This document shows positions 1-6,802 of a DNA stretch of 6,857 nucleotides, one piece after another (the stretch's first letter is position 1; every line of letters starts with the position of its first letter). The stretch comes from Acidobacteriota bacterium. GTDB lineage: Bacteria; Acidobacteriota; UBA6911. Location of the stretch: assembly GCA_031254095.1 (NCBI GenBank), contig JAIRVC010000102.1, positions 1 through 6,857 of the forward strand, given 5' to 3'. The notes beneath the pieces were generated by a model that did no database searches, had not been told where the DNA came from, and saw only the letters and a list, made by a program, of their open reading frames with translations. Both the position numbers and the translations under genes were made by a program.

Positions 1-51
1 TTTACGTAAATGAGCATTTTAGACCGGCCGCTTAACGCAGAGTTCTGGGTT

Positions 52-65
52 TTTAAAGGTTCCCT
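52..65 (-). repeat. AGGGAACCT-type motif downstream of clpC
   Basis: Read in the clpC direction, the bases just after the clpC stop are AGGGAACCTTTAAA. A 13/14 match, AGGGAACCTCTAAA, lies at 5483-5496 just after serC, also in the sense direction of its upstream gene. Two copies of such a motif in short gaps could be ends of a small repeated element or a shared 3' signal. No hairpin with a T-run and no transposase is visible here. The pair is short enough that chance remains possible. Confidence 0.35.
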
Positions 66-73
66 ATGCTTTT

Positions 74-2509
74 TTACTGCAACGGCAGAGGCAGGGACGA
101 CGCGTCGTCGCGCCTTATGTAAAACAAAACGCCGTCTTGCGGATAAATTTCAAAATTCGCGCCGGAAGGAGCGCGGTTCTGCATAATTGCTTCCGCTAGA
201 GGATCTTCTATGTACTTTTGAATGGCGCGGCGCAGCGGGCGCGCCCCGTAGGAGCGGTCGTTTCCGCAGGTCTTTTGCACTATCCATTTTTTTGCTTCCT
301 GCGTCAGTGATATAAATACGTTCCGCCGCGACATCGCTTCGATTACCTCGCCGACCAGCAGGCCGACAATTTCTTCCAGATCGTTATCCGTTAGCGAGTC
401 AAAGAAAATGATTTCATCGAGCCGGTTCAGAAATTCCGGATTAAAAGTCTGTTTTACTTCCCCGCGAATCAGATCTTCCAGCCTTTGCGCGTCGGTATTC
501 GCGCCGCCCTGAAAACCGAGCGTCCCGCGCTTTTCAAGAAATCGCGCGCCGATGTTCGACGTCATAATGATAATGGCGTTTTTAAAATCGACGGCGTTGC
601 CCAGGGAATCGGTCAACTGCCCGTCTTCAAATACCTGCAGCAGAATGTTATGGACATCCGGATGCGCTTTTTCAATTTCATCCAGAAGCAGCACCGAATA
701 TGGATTTCGCCGGATTTTTTCAGTGAGCTGACCGCCTTCCTCGTGACCGACATAGCCGGGCGGCGATCCGATCAGGCGGGAAACCGAATGTTTTTCCATG
801 TACTCGGACATATCAACTCTAAGCAGGGCGCTGTCGCTGCCGAAAAGAAACGACGCGAGCGAGCGGGCTGTTTCTGTTTTGCCGACCCCGGTCGGGCCGA
901 GAAAAAGAAAGGAGCCAACCGGGCGCTTGTGAGATGTAAGGCCGGCCCGCGAGCGGCGTATGGCTTTGCAGAGAGAGCTGATGGCGCGATTCTGGCCGAC
1001 GAGGCGTCTGTGCAGTTCTTCCTCCATGCGAAGCAGCCGCGCGGACTCCTCCTCTTCGAGAGATGTCATAGGAATGCCTGTCCACCTGGCTATGACTTCC
1101 TCGATATCTTTTCTGACAACCTCGGCGGGTTGGGGTTCCGGTTCGCGCCAGGCGGATTTCCTGAAAAAATCGTAGTCATAGTCATCGTTCGCGGTCAATC
1201 CGTAGTACGACGACCGCCTGCCGTATTCCCGCGAGGCGCCAACGCCCGCAAGCCGCCGGTCGCCGCGCCGGTCGTTTGCCTGGTCGCCGGTTGTTTCCCG
1301 CGCGGATTCGCGCAGCTTCACGCGCGCTCCGGCTTCATCGAGAACATCAATGGCTTTATCGGGAAGGAAGCGGTCGGGGATGTATCGGCTGGACAGGCTG
1401 ACGGCCGCCCGCAGGGCTTCGTCGGCGTATCGGACAGCGTGAAACCGTTCATATTTTTCGCGAACGCCTTCCATTATGGCGATACTTTCCTCTTCAGATG
1501 GCGGAGCTACGCGCACAGACTGAAAGCGTCTTTCCAGCGATCGGTCTTTTTCGATGAAACGCCGGTATTCATACGGAGTGGACGCGCCGATGCACTGAAG
1601 CTCGCCGCGCGCGAGCGCCGGTTTCATGATATTGGCCGCGTCGAGCGAACCTTCGGCTGACCCCGCTCCAATCAGCGTATGCAGTTCGTCTATAAAAACG
1701 ATGTACTGCCGGTTATCTATAAGCTCCCGCATAATCAGCTTCATCCGCTCTTCAAATTGACCCCGGTATTTGGTTCCGGCCACAACAAGCGAAAGATCGA
1801 GCGCGAGAACGCGTTTGCCGCACAGTTGCCGCGGCGCTTCGCCGGATACGATTTTCTGCGCCAATCCCTCGACGATGGCGGTTTTTCCGACTCCCGGCTC
1901 GCCTATGAGGACGGGATTATTCTTAGTGCGCCGGCAGAGAATCTGAATGAGCCGCTCGACTTCGTTTTTACGGCCGACCAGCGGATCAAGCGCGTCGTTG
2001 GCTGCCATTTCCGTCAGGTCTTTGGAAAATTCCAGCAGATTAATGGAATTTTTCGCCCTTGGCGCGCTGTGTTTTTCGTCCGCCGCCTGCGTCATTTCCT
2101 CGCGTATCGCCGACGCGCGGATGCCATAATCGCGCAGTATTTCCGCGGCGACCGATTTTTCCTCGCGAAGAAGCCCGAGCAGAAGATGCTCGGAACTGAT
2201 GAACCTGTGGTTCATCCGGACGGATTCATCCGCCGCGTTTGTGAGCACGCGCTTGCTTTCTTCGGAAAAAGGGATGTCAACGGATATGGGGATTCGTTCG
2301 CGCGTCGTCGTGAACCTTTCAATTTCTTTGCGGAGGTTATGAATTGAGGCGGGGGCGCCTGGAAAAAAGCGGGCGGCCAGACCCCGGTCTTCACGAAAAA
2401 GACCTAGAAGTATGTGTTCGGTCTCTATCAGCGGGCTGCCAAACTGGCTGGCTTCATAACGCGCGAAAAATATAACGCGTCGGGCTCTTTCCGTATATTT
2501 TTCAAACAT
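74..2509 (-). CDS. clpC: ClpC-type Clp protease ATP-binding subunit lacking a recognisable M/UVR domain
   Basis: This is a hexameric AAA+ unfoldase of the Hsp100/Clp family that feeds proteins into ClpP in the cytoplasm. At 811 residues it has normal ClpC length. Residues 1-140 hold two Clp N repeats (TEHILLGL at 30-37, SEHLLLGL at 106-113). The first ATPase module has Walker A GEPGVGKT at 203-210, Walker B VFIDELH at 271-277 and arginine finger LERRF at 325-329. The second has Walker A GPTGVGKT at 538-545, Walker B LLLDE at 607-611, pore segment [17 protein letters not shown] at 581-597, arginine finger FLNRLDE at 693-699 and sensor 2 GARPLRR at 755-761. The tripeptide LGF at 664-666 matches the ClpP-docking loop, so it should work with ClpP. 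The unusual part is about residues 400-464: the expected coiled coil with its UVR signature is absent and a DRRGDRR / NDDYDYD-type low-complexity linker stands there. The start is supported by an upstream AAGGAGG. No ClpP, McsA/B or CtsR gene is nearby. ClpB is unlikely because of the N-domain type, the LGF loop and the lack of a long M domain. Confidence 0.93.
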   Translation of the reverse strand: MFEKYTERARRVIFFARYEASQFGSPLIETEHILLGLFREDRGLAARFFPGAPASIHNLRKEIERFTTTRERIPISVDIPFSEESKRVLTNAADESVRMNHRFISSEHLLLGLLREEKSVAAEILRDYGIRASAIREEMTQAADEKHSAPRAKNSINLLEFSKDLTEMAANDALDPLVGRKNEVERLIQILCRRTKNNPVLIGEPGVGKTAIVEGLAQKIVSGEAPRQLCGKRVLALDLSLVVAGTKYRGQFEERMKLIMRELIDNRQYIVFIDELHTLIGAGSAEGSLDAANIMKPALARGELQCIGASTPYEYRRFIEKDRSLERRFQSVRVAPPSEEESIAIMEGVREKYERFHAVRYADEALRAAVSLSSRYIPDRFLPDKAIDVLDEAGARVKLRESARETTGDQANDRRGDRRLAGVGASREYGRRSSYYGLTANDDYDYDFFRKSAWREPEPQPAEVVRKDIEEVIARWTGIPMTSLEEEESARLLRMEEELHRRLVGQNRAISSLCKAIRRSRAGLTSHKRPVGSFLFLGPTGVGKTETARSLASFLFGSDSALLRVDMSEYMEKHSVSRLIGSPPGYVGHEEGGQLTEKIRRNPYSVLLLDEIEKAHPDVHNILLQVFEDGQLTDSLGNAVDFKNAIIIMTSNIGARFLEKRGTLGFQGGANTDAQRLEDLIRGEVKQTFNPEFLNRLDEIIFFDSLTDNDLEEIVGLLVGEVIEAMSRRNVFISLTQEAKKWIVQKTCGNDRSYGARPLRRAIQKYIEDPLAEAIMQNRAPSGANFEIYPQDGVLFYIRRDDASSLPLPLQ

Positions 2510-2520
2510 GTGCGTTGTCG

Positions 2521-2529
2521 CTCCTCCTT
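2521..2529 (-). promoter_or_regulatory. Ribosome binding site of clpC
   Basis: On the minus strand this reads AAGGAGGAG, a near-perfect anti-16S sequence. It ends 11 bases before the ATG at 2509-2507, or 13 bases counting from the AAGGAGG core. The spacing is slightly long, but the match is strong and no other start codon is better placed, so it fixes the clpC start. Confidence 0.75.
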
Positions 2530-2547
2530 CCCCGGACGCGATTTTTT

Positions 2548-2576
2548 ATTATATAGATAGCGTGTGATGTCTGCAA
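2548..2576 (-). promoter_or_regulatory. Sigma70-type promoter for clpC
   Basis: On the minus strand, TTGCAG (2576-2571) is followed after exactly 17 bases by a perfect TATAAT (2553-2548). Transcription would start near 2541, giving a leader of about 30 bases carrying the AAGGAGG. I see neither a CtsR box (AGTCAAA-type tandem heptads) nor a CIRCE element (TTAGCACTC-N9-GAGTGCTAA) over it, so control by the classical Gram-positive heat-shock repressors is not indicated. Confidence 0.7.
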
Positions 2577-2627
2577 AGGCGCAATATAAATTTGTTAAGA
2601 TGGCGCCAGATGCCAAAAAAGGAATTC

Positions 2628-2656
2628 TTCTTACTTATCCGCTAATTTGCTATAAT
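2628..2656 (+). promoter_or_regulatory. Extended -10 promoter for serA-serC
   Basis: TGCTATAAT at 2648-2656 is an extended -10 element (TGN followed by a perfect TATAAT). The -35 position 17 bases upstream, TTCTTA at 2628-2633, matches poorly, which is typical when an extended -10 carries recognition. Transcription would start near 2663, leaving a leader of about 74 bases before the serA ATG. That leader is AT-rich, with only a small TTTTTA/TAAAAA dyad at 2705-2718 and no riboswitch-like structure that I can recognise. The -35 regions of this promoter and the clpC promoter are about 50 bases apart and face opposite ways. The palindrome TGGCGCCA at 2601-2608 lies between them. Confidence 0.65.
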
Positions 2657-2736
2657 TGTTTAGTTTAAAAGTGTTTGTTGGTTTTTAGCGGTCGCAAGTA
2701 TGGATTTTTATCTAAAAAGAGACAAAAGGAACGGCT

Positions 2737-4341
2737 ATGAAGATACTGGTTACGGAAAGAATTGCGGATGAAGGGATTCAATTTCTGCGCGAAAAGGGCT
2801 TTGAAACGGATTTCAAGCTTGGTCTTTCGCATGAAGAAATACTGAAGATTATTCCTGATTACGAGGCTATTATTGTCCGCAGCGTCACCCAGGTTAATAA
2901 AGAGGTTGTTAATGCCGGTGTCCGTCTGAAAGTCGCCGGGCGGGCGGGTAATGGAATTGACAATATCGATGTACCCGCCTGCACGCAGCGCGGGATCATT
3001 GTCGTCAATACGCCGGAGAGCAATATCATGGCGGCCGCCGAAATCTCGATCGCAATGGCCTACTGCCTTTTCAGGAATATACCCCAGGTTAATTACGCCT
3101 GCAAAAGCGGGGATTTCCGCCGCAACAAGTACCTTGGACGCGAACTTGACGGCAAGACCCTGGGTATTATCGGACTGGGACGCATCGGATCAATCGTCGC
3201 CCGAAAGCTGCTGGGCGCCAATATGAAGGTAATCGCATACGATCCATATATTACCGACGAAAAATTCACACGGGTCGGCGCTGAAAAATGCGCCACGCTG
3301 GATGAGCTGCTGCGCCGCTCCGATCTTATTTCCATTCATACGCCCAAAACCAAGGAAACCTACGGCATGGTCGGCGAAGAACAGTTGAAGCTCTGCAAAA
3401 AGGGCGTGCGCCTCGTCAACGCGGCACGCGGCGGCCTGTTCAACGAAAAGGCGCTTTATGACGCCGTCAAAAGCGGCCATGTTGCCGGAGCTGCCATAGA
3501 CGTGCTTGATCCCGAGCCGAGCTACGACAAGCCGCCCGAGCAGCAGACGTATCAGAATCCGCTGCTCGAACTCGAAAACGTGATTGTGACGCCGCACCTG
3601 GGCGCTTCGACCGAAGAAGCAAACTACAACGTCGGAACGGCCATCACTAAACTCGTCGCCGAGGCGCTCAATGGTGAAATGGTCGCCGCTGTGAATATGC
3701 CGCCGTTGCAAGCGAGCGATCTTACCCGCCTGAAGCCCTATATCGCTCTTGCGGAGATGCTTGGAAAGATCTACTACCAGATCGAAAAGGAAACCGTGAA
3801 AAAGGTGGAAATCGTATATTCCGGCGATCTGGTCGATCAGGAGACGAAAGTCATATCCCTGTCGGCGCTGAAGGGATTGCTCGACCCGGTGGTAAAAGAA
3901 ACCGTAAATTATGTGAACGCGGAAGTTATCGCCGAAAGCATGGGCATTGAACTGGTTGAAAGCAAGAGTTCGCATCTGGATAAATATACCAATTTGATTA
4001 CGGTGAAATTCGTCACCGGTCAGGGTGAACGGTCGGTTTCCGGCACTATTTTCGCCAAAGAAGAAATACGAATCGTCGATTTCTTCGGCTATAAGCTTGA
4101 TTTTGAACCCGCGCCGCAGGTGATAGTCCTGCGGAACACCGACACGCCGGGCATTATCGGACGCGTTGGGACTCTGCTGGGGCAGCACGGCATCAATATA
4201 GCCGCCATGCAGTGGGGCCGGAACCGTAAGGGCGAAGGCGCCGTATCCTTCGTCAGCGTTGACGGCGAGGTAAGCCAGGAAGTGCTGACGCAGTTGCAGG
4301 CAATAGAAGGCGTGCTGCAAACCTCCATGTTGAAACTGTAA
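2737..4341 (+). CDS. serA: D-3-phosphoglycerate dehydrogenase (SerA)
   Basis: Catalyses the first step of phosphorylated serine synthesis: NAD-dependent oxidation of 3-phosphoglycerate to 3-phosphohydroxypyruvate in the cytoplasm. The 534-residue length fits the long (type I) form with an allosteric substrate-binding domain and an ACT domain. The nucleotide-binding loop is GLGRIG at 146-151, followed by an acidic residue (D169 in AYDP), as expected for NAD. The catalytic set of D-2-hydroxyacid dehydrogenases is complete: R231 in NAARGG, E260 in DPEP and H287 in TPHLGAST. The middle domain spans about 320-450. The C-terminal ACT domain, about 462-534, contains NTDTPGIIGRVGTLLGQHGI, the usual serine-binding fold, so feedback inhibition by serine is likely. 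The start is supported by AAGGAA at 2726-2731, five bases before the ATG. serC follows after 20 bases, which confirms the pathway role over other hydroxyacid dehydrogenases. Confidence 0.97.
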   Translation: MKILVTERIADEGIQFLREKGFETDFKLGLSHEEILKIIPDYEAIIVRSVTQVNKEVVNAGVRLKVAGRAGNGIDNIDVPACTQRGIIVVNTPESNIMAAAEISIAMAYCLFRNIPQVNYACKSGDFRRNKYLGRELDGKTLGIIGLGRIGSIVARKLLGANMKVIAYDPYITDEKFTRVGAEKCATLDELLRRSDLISIHTPKTKETYGMVGEEQLKLCKKGVRLVNAARGGLFNEKALYDAVKSGHVAGAAIDVLDPEPSYDKPPEQQTYQNPLLELENVIVTPHLGASTEEANYNVGTAITKLVAEALNGEMVAAVNMPPLQASDLTRLKPYIALAEMLGKIYYQIEKETVKKVEIVYSGDLVDQETKVISLSALKGLLDPVVKETVNYVNAEVIAESMGIELVESKSSHLDKYTNLITVKFVTGQGERSVSGTIFAKEEIRIVDFFGYKLDFEPAPQVIVLRNTDTPGIIGRVGTLLGQHGINIAAMQWGRNRKGEGAVSFVSVDGEVSQEVLTQLQAIEGVLQTSMLKL

Positions 4342-4361
4342 ATTAATCCGGGAGAAACTAA

Positions 4362-5441
4362 ATGACGCGCATTCATAATTTTAACGCGGGCCCGGCGGCG
4401 TTGCCGCTGGAAGTCATTGAACAGGCGCAGGCGGAATTGCCATCGCTGGGCGGGCTCGGCATGTCCGTAATGGAGATATCCCACCGCTCAAAAGAGTTTC
4501 AGGCGATTGTTGACAGCGCGGAGGCCGGCCTCAGGCGGCTGATGAAAATCCCGGAAGATTACGACATCCTTTTTCTCCAGGGAGGTGCGAGTCACCAGTT
4601 CGCCATGATGCCGATGAATCTGCGCAGGCCGGGAAAAAGCGCGGATTACGTGGATACCGGAAGCTGGTCAAACAAGGCGTTAAAGGAGGCGCAGCTTACC
4701 GGTGCGGTTAATATTGCCTGGTCGGGCAAAGCGGACAATTACACGCGTATGCCCAAACAGGATGAATTGAAACTGCGGCCCGACGCCGAATACGTACACA
4801 TCTGTTCAAACGAAACCATCGGCGGCATACGCTGGAATAAATTCCCAAAAGTGGAAACGCCGCTTTTCGTTGATATGTCCAGCGATATTCTTTCGCGGGA
4901 AATCGACGTCGCGCAGTTCGATATGATCTACGCGGGAGCGCAGAAGAATCTGGGGCCTTCGGGACTGGCCGTCATTATATTAAAGAAGGGACTGGCCGAC
5001 CGCGCGCCGGAAAACACGCCTGTTTTTTTCCGCTATTTGACGCATATAAAGGACGGAAGCCTTTACAATACGCCGAATACCTGGGCTATTTATCTGCTGG
5101 ATCTTATCTGCAAATGGCTGGAGGCGCGCGGAGGCGCGGAGGCCATGGAAAAGATCAATGAAAAAAAGGCCGCCGCGCTGTACGGCGTTATTGATTCAAG
5201 CGGTTTCTGGAATTCCCCGGTTGAAATCGAAAGCCGTTCCATTATGAATGTGGTCTGGCGGTTGGGAAGCGAAGATCTGGAAGCTCAATTTATTTCGGAA
5301 GCAAAGAAAGCGGGAATGGTCGGGCTTAAAGGACACCGTTCGGTGGGCGGCATACGCGCCAGCATCTACAATGCGGTCTCGCTTGAGTCTGTGGAAGCGC
5401 TTGCCGGTTTCATGAAGGAATTTGAAAAGAAAAACGGCTGA
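4362..5441 (+). CDS. serC: Phosphoserine aminotransferase (SerC)
   Basis: A PLP enzyme that transfers the amino group from glutamate to 3-phosphohydroxypyruvate to give phosphoserine. In many bacteria it also serves the matching step of pyridoxal phosphate synthesis. The 359-residue length is normal for the class V aminotransferase SerC. Visible landmarks are the N-terminal HNFNAGPAALP (5-15), SHRSKEF (40-46) with the phosphate/carboxylate-binding arginine, the cofactor-binding GGAS (74-77), W102 in GSWSNKA expected to stack on the cofactor ring, the Schiff-base lysine K195 in AGAQKNLGP, and GHRSVGGIRAS (324-334) near the C-terminus. The reading frame is intact. A GGGAGA at 4350-4355, six bases before the ATG, gives a well-placed ribosome binding site. 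It lies 20 bases after serA on the same strand, so the two are almost certainly co-transcribed. No serB is visible in the window. Confidence 0.97.
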   Translation: MTRIHNFNAGPAALPLEVIEQAQAELPSLGGLGMSVMEISHRSKEFQAIVDSAEAGLRRLMKIPEDYDILFLQGGASHQFAMMPMNLRRPGKSADYVDTGSWSNKALKEAQLTGAVNIAWSGKADNYTRMPKQDELKLRPDAEYVHICSNETIGGIRWNKFPKVETPLFVDMSSDILSREIDVAQFDMIYAGAQKNLGPSGLAVIILKKGLADRAPENTPVFFRYLTHIKDGSLYNTPNTWAIYLLDLICKWLEARGGAEAMEKINEKKAAALYGVIDSSGFWNSPVEIESRSIMNVVWRLGSEDLEAQFISEAKKAGMVGLKGHRSVGGIRASIYNAVSLESVEALAGFMKEFEKKNG

Positions 5442-5473
5442 TTCGTATTTCCTGTACGTTTTGCGATTACCTC

Positions 5474-5496
5474 AGGTTGTAAAGGGAACCTCTAAA
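5474..5496 (+). repeat. Weak dyad with AGGGAACCT motif after serC
   Basis: AGGTT (5474-5478) and AACCT (5487-5491) can pair over an 8-base loop. The right arm is part of AGGGAACCTCTAAA (5483-5496), the partner of the motif downstream of clpC at 52-65. There is no T-run directly after the stem, so this is a poor intrinsic terminator and serC transcripts may continue into the next gene. It could instead be a small mobile-repeat end. Confidence 0.3.
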
Positions 5497-5510
5497 TTTC
5501 TATTTTGACA

Positions 5511-5516
5511 TGGAGG
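5511..5516 (+). promoter_or_regulatory. Ribosome binding site deciding the start of the exported protein gene
   Basis: TGGAGG lies six bases before the ATG at 5523. A longer reading from TTG at 5505 is possible, but it would place this ribosome binding site inside the gene and add six residues ahead of the basic start of the signal peptide. The ATG at 5523 is therefore the better start. Confidence 0.75.
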
Positions 5517-5522
5517 ATAGCG

Positions 5523-6515
5523 ATGCGAATAAAACTGATGGCCATTGGGATTTTCATGTCGTTAACGGTTTCCGCGATGGCGCAGCCGCCGGCGGTCAAG
5601 CCGGCCTGCGACCGTGCCTGCCTTGAGAATTATATTGACCGGTATCTGGACGCCATGCTGGCCAAAGAGGTTAGCCCCAAACTCTTTGCAAGAAATTGCA
5701 AGTTCACGGAAAACGGCGTGCAGTTGCCGCTTGGCAATGAGGGGCTCTGGTATGGCATGTCCGGCAAGGGAACATATAAATTTTATGTTCCGGATATCGA
5801 GACCCAGCAGGTTGCTTTCATAGGAACGGTTAAGGAAGGCGGAAAAAGCGGAGGCGCAAAGCCTTCCGCGCCGACAACGGTCGCCGTCGCTATCCGCTTA
5901 AAGATAGTCAACGGGTTAATTACCGAAGCCGAGCAGTTGGCTGTCAGGCCGGAACAGAGCCTGTTCGCGGACGCCGAACCAGCTCCTTCGATGTTCCCGC
6001 CGACAGGCGAAGCGGTGGAAAAGATGGGCTCGCCGCATCCGATGTTTCTGGAAACGATTCCGGAAAACAAGCGGCATACCCGCGAAGATCTGGTTCGGAT
6101 AGGCAACTACTATTTTGACGGCCTGCAGAGAAATGACGGCAAGGGTTATTATCCTTTTACGGAAGACGCGGTGCGTTTTGAAAACGGCATAAATGCCTGC
6201 GGACTGGACAAGGAAGGCAAGCTGATACACGGCGCGTGTAAAAAGCAGTTTGAAAGCGGACTTGAAGGCATCGTCACGCGCATCAGGGATCGCCGTTTCG
6301 TCGCGGTTGACCGTGAAAGAGGCATCGCCTTTGCGTTCGGCTTTTTCGATCATGAACAGATTAACTGGACATGGCAGCTTGCCGAGCTGTTCAAGATCGA
6401 AGGAGAGAATATCCGGCGTATTGAAGCGGTATTTCTTCGCTGTCCGTATGGCATGAACTCCGGATGGAGCACTTACGAACAGGGCCTGTCTGAAGAACTG
6501 CAAAGCATTCGGTAA
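5523..6515 (+). CDS. Exported protein with two tandem NTF2-like (SnoaL-like) repeats, function unknown
   Basis: The 330-residue product begins with a classic Sec signal peptide: basic MRIK, a hydrophobic core, then SAMA before Q21 as the probable cleavage site. The mature protein falls into two related halves. Residues 33-65 (CLENYIDRYLDAMLA... ending FTENG) align without gaps to 190-222 (LVRIGNYYFDGLQRN... ending RFENG), each a long helix followed by a strand. Later blocks (AVAIRLKIVNGLITEAE at 121-137; AFGFFDH at 271-277 and FKIEGENIRRIEAVFL at 290-305) fit the sheet of an NTF2-like cone. From memory it resembles a family labelled DUF8021 found in bacteria and fungi, but I cannot confirm that. 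Six cysteines (C29, C33, C59, C226, C239, C307) could form disulphides outside the cytoplasm. No catalytic set is evident, so it may bind a small ligand or be an enzyme like SnoaL. It starts 81 bases after serC with no clear promoter of its own. Confidence 0.85.
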   Translation: MRIKLMAIGIFMSLTVSAMAQPPAVKPACDRACLENYIDRYLDAMLAKEVSPKLFARNCKFTENGVQLPLGNEGLWYGMSGKGTYKFYVPDIETQQVAFIGTVKEGGKSGGAKPSAPTTVAVAIRLKIVNGLITEAEQLAVRPEQSLFADAEPAPSMFPPTGEAVEKMGSPHPMFLETIPENKRHTREDLVRIGNYYFDGLQRNDGKGYYPFTEDAVRFENGINACGLDKEGKLIHGACKKQFESGLEGIVTRIRDRRFVAVDRERGIAFAFGFFDHEQINWTWQLAELFKIEGENIRRIEAVFLRCPYGMNSGWSTYEQGLSEELQSIR

Positions 6516-6550
6516 AACCGGGCGCTCGCCGTAAAAATTATAGACAATCG

Positions 6551-6572
6551 TTGACATGGAATTAGTGTAATC
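6551..6572 (+). repeat. Direct repeat copy 1 (TTGACATG...)
   Basis: These 22 bases match 6672-6693 at 16 positions, the first eight (TTGACATG) being identical. All six differences are transitions, as in an old duplication. The repeat begins with a perfect -35 hexamer TTGACA. The only -10-like sequence downstream is CATAGT at 6576-6581 after 19 bases, so promoter function is possible but weak. Confidence 0.45.
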
Positions 6573-6589
6573 CCGCATAGTTTATGCGG
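6573..6589. repeat. Perfect 7-bp hairpin
   Basis: CCGCATA and TATGCGG pair perfectly around a three-base loop (GTT). The hairpin directly abuts direct repeat copy 1. There is no T-run after it, so it is not a standard terminator for the gene ending at 6515, though it could protect a 3' end or act as a protein-binding dyad. Confidence 0.5.
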
Positions 6590-6648
6590 AATCCGCCGCC
6601 CCCGCAGGCCGATTGATGTTTTATAATAACACGCGGAAATATGCGTAT

Positions 6649-6732
6649 TTACAGGCGCTTCAGGCGATGTATTGACATGAAACCAGCGTGATTATTGACG
6701 ATTTGCTACAGGGAATATAACTACGCCTGTAA
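6649..6732. repeat. Spaced 9-bp inverted repeat
   Basis: TTACAGGCG (6649-6657) is the exact reverse complement of CGCCTGTAA (6724-6732), 66 bases apart. The right arm can also pair locally, CCTGTA (6726-6731) with TACAGG (6707-6712). Direct repeat copy 2 sits between the arms. Nine bases is short and may be chance. Confidence 0.35.
6672..6693 (+). repeat. Direct repeat copy 2 (TTGACATG...)
   Basis: Partner of the repeat at 6551-6572, offset by 121 bases. It shares TTGACATG and the spaced AG, GT and AT positions. No good -10 hexamer lies 16-18 bases after its TTGACA, so a promoter reading of this copy is weak. Confidence 0.45.
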
Positions 6733-6769
6733 CATCTTATTTATCAATTACATAATTTTCGATAAAAAC

Positions 6770-6802
6770 CAACATACCCACGAATATACCCACAAAATGT
6801 TG
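6770..6802. repeat. Tandem ATACCCAC pair in a dyad; possible integrase arm-type sites
   Basis: ATACCCAC occurs at 6774-6781 and again at 6786-6793, a 12-base period, and the pair is enclosed by the inverted repeat CAACAT (6770-6775) and ATGTTG (6797-6802). On the minus strand this is a GTGGGTAT pair. From memory, paired sites of this look are common next to tyrosine-integrase genes inserted at tRNA genes, where they bind the integrase arm domain. A GAATTGAG (6833-6840) about 30 bases away resembles a tRNA T-loop on the minus strand (CTCAATTC), but no full tRNA folds. No integrase gene is in the window. Confidence 0.35.

Noticed and set aside
485..1660. Open frame of 391 codons on the plus strand, antisense to clpC
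   Set aside because: It lies wholly inside the well-supported clpC gene on the other strand, its translation shows no known motif and is Arg/Phe/Ala-rich, and long antisense frames are expected in GC-rich genes.
1679..2347. Open frame of 222 codons on the plus strand, antisense to the clpC N-terminal half
   Set aside because: Same reason: it mirrors conserved ClpC codons and has no ribosome binding site or recognisable domain.
3190..4320. Open frame of 376 codons on the minus strand, antisense to serA
   Set aside because: It covers the conserved dehydrogenase and ACT coding sequence in reverse. The product is rich in His, Phe and Arg with no family features.
6517..6535. Intrinsic terminator after the exported-protein gene
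   Set aside because: The GC-rich dyad has at most three good pairs and is followed by GTAAAAATT rather than a T-run.
5916..6578. Open frame of 220 codons on the minus strand over the exported-protein gene
   Set aside because: It is antisense to a gene with a clear signal peptide and internal repeats, and its own product shows no recognisable features.
6616..6675. Short frame ATG at 6616 encoding 19 codons
   Set aside because: It has no ribosome binding site, too few codons to judge, and lies in repeat-rich AT-rich DNA.
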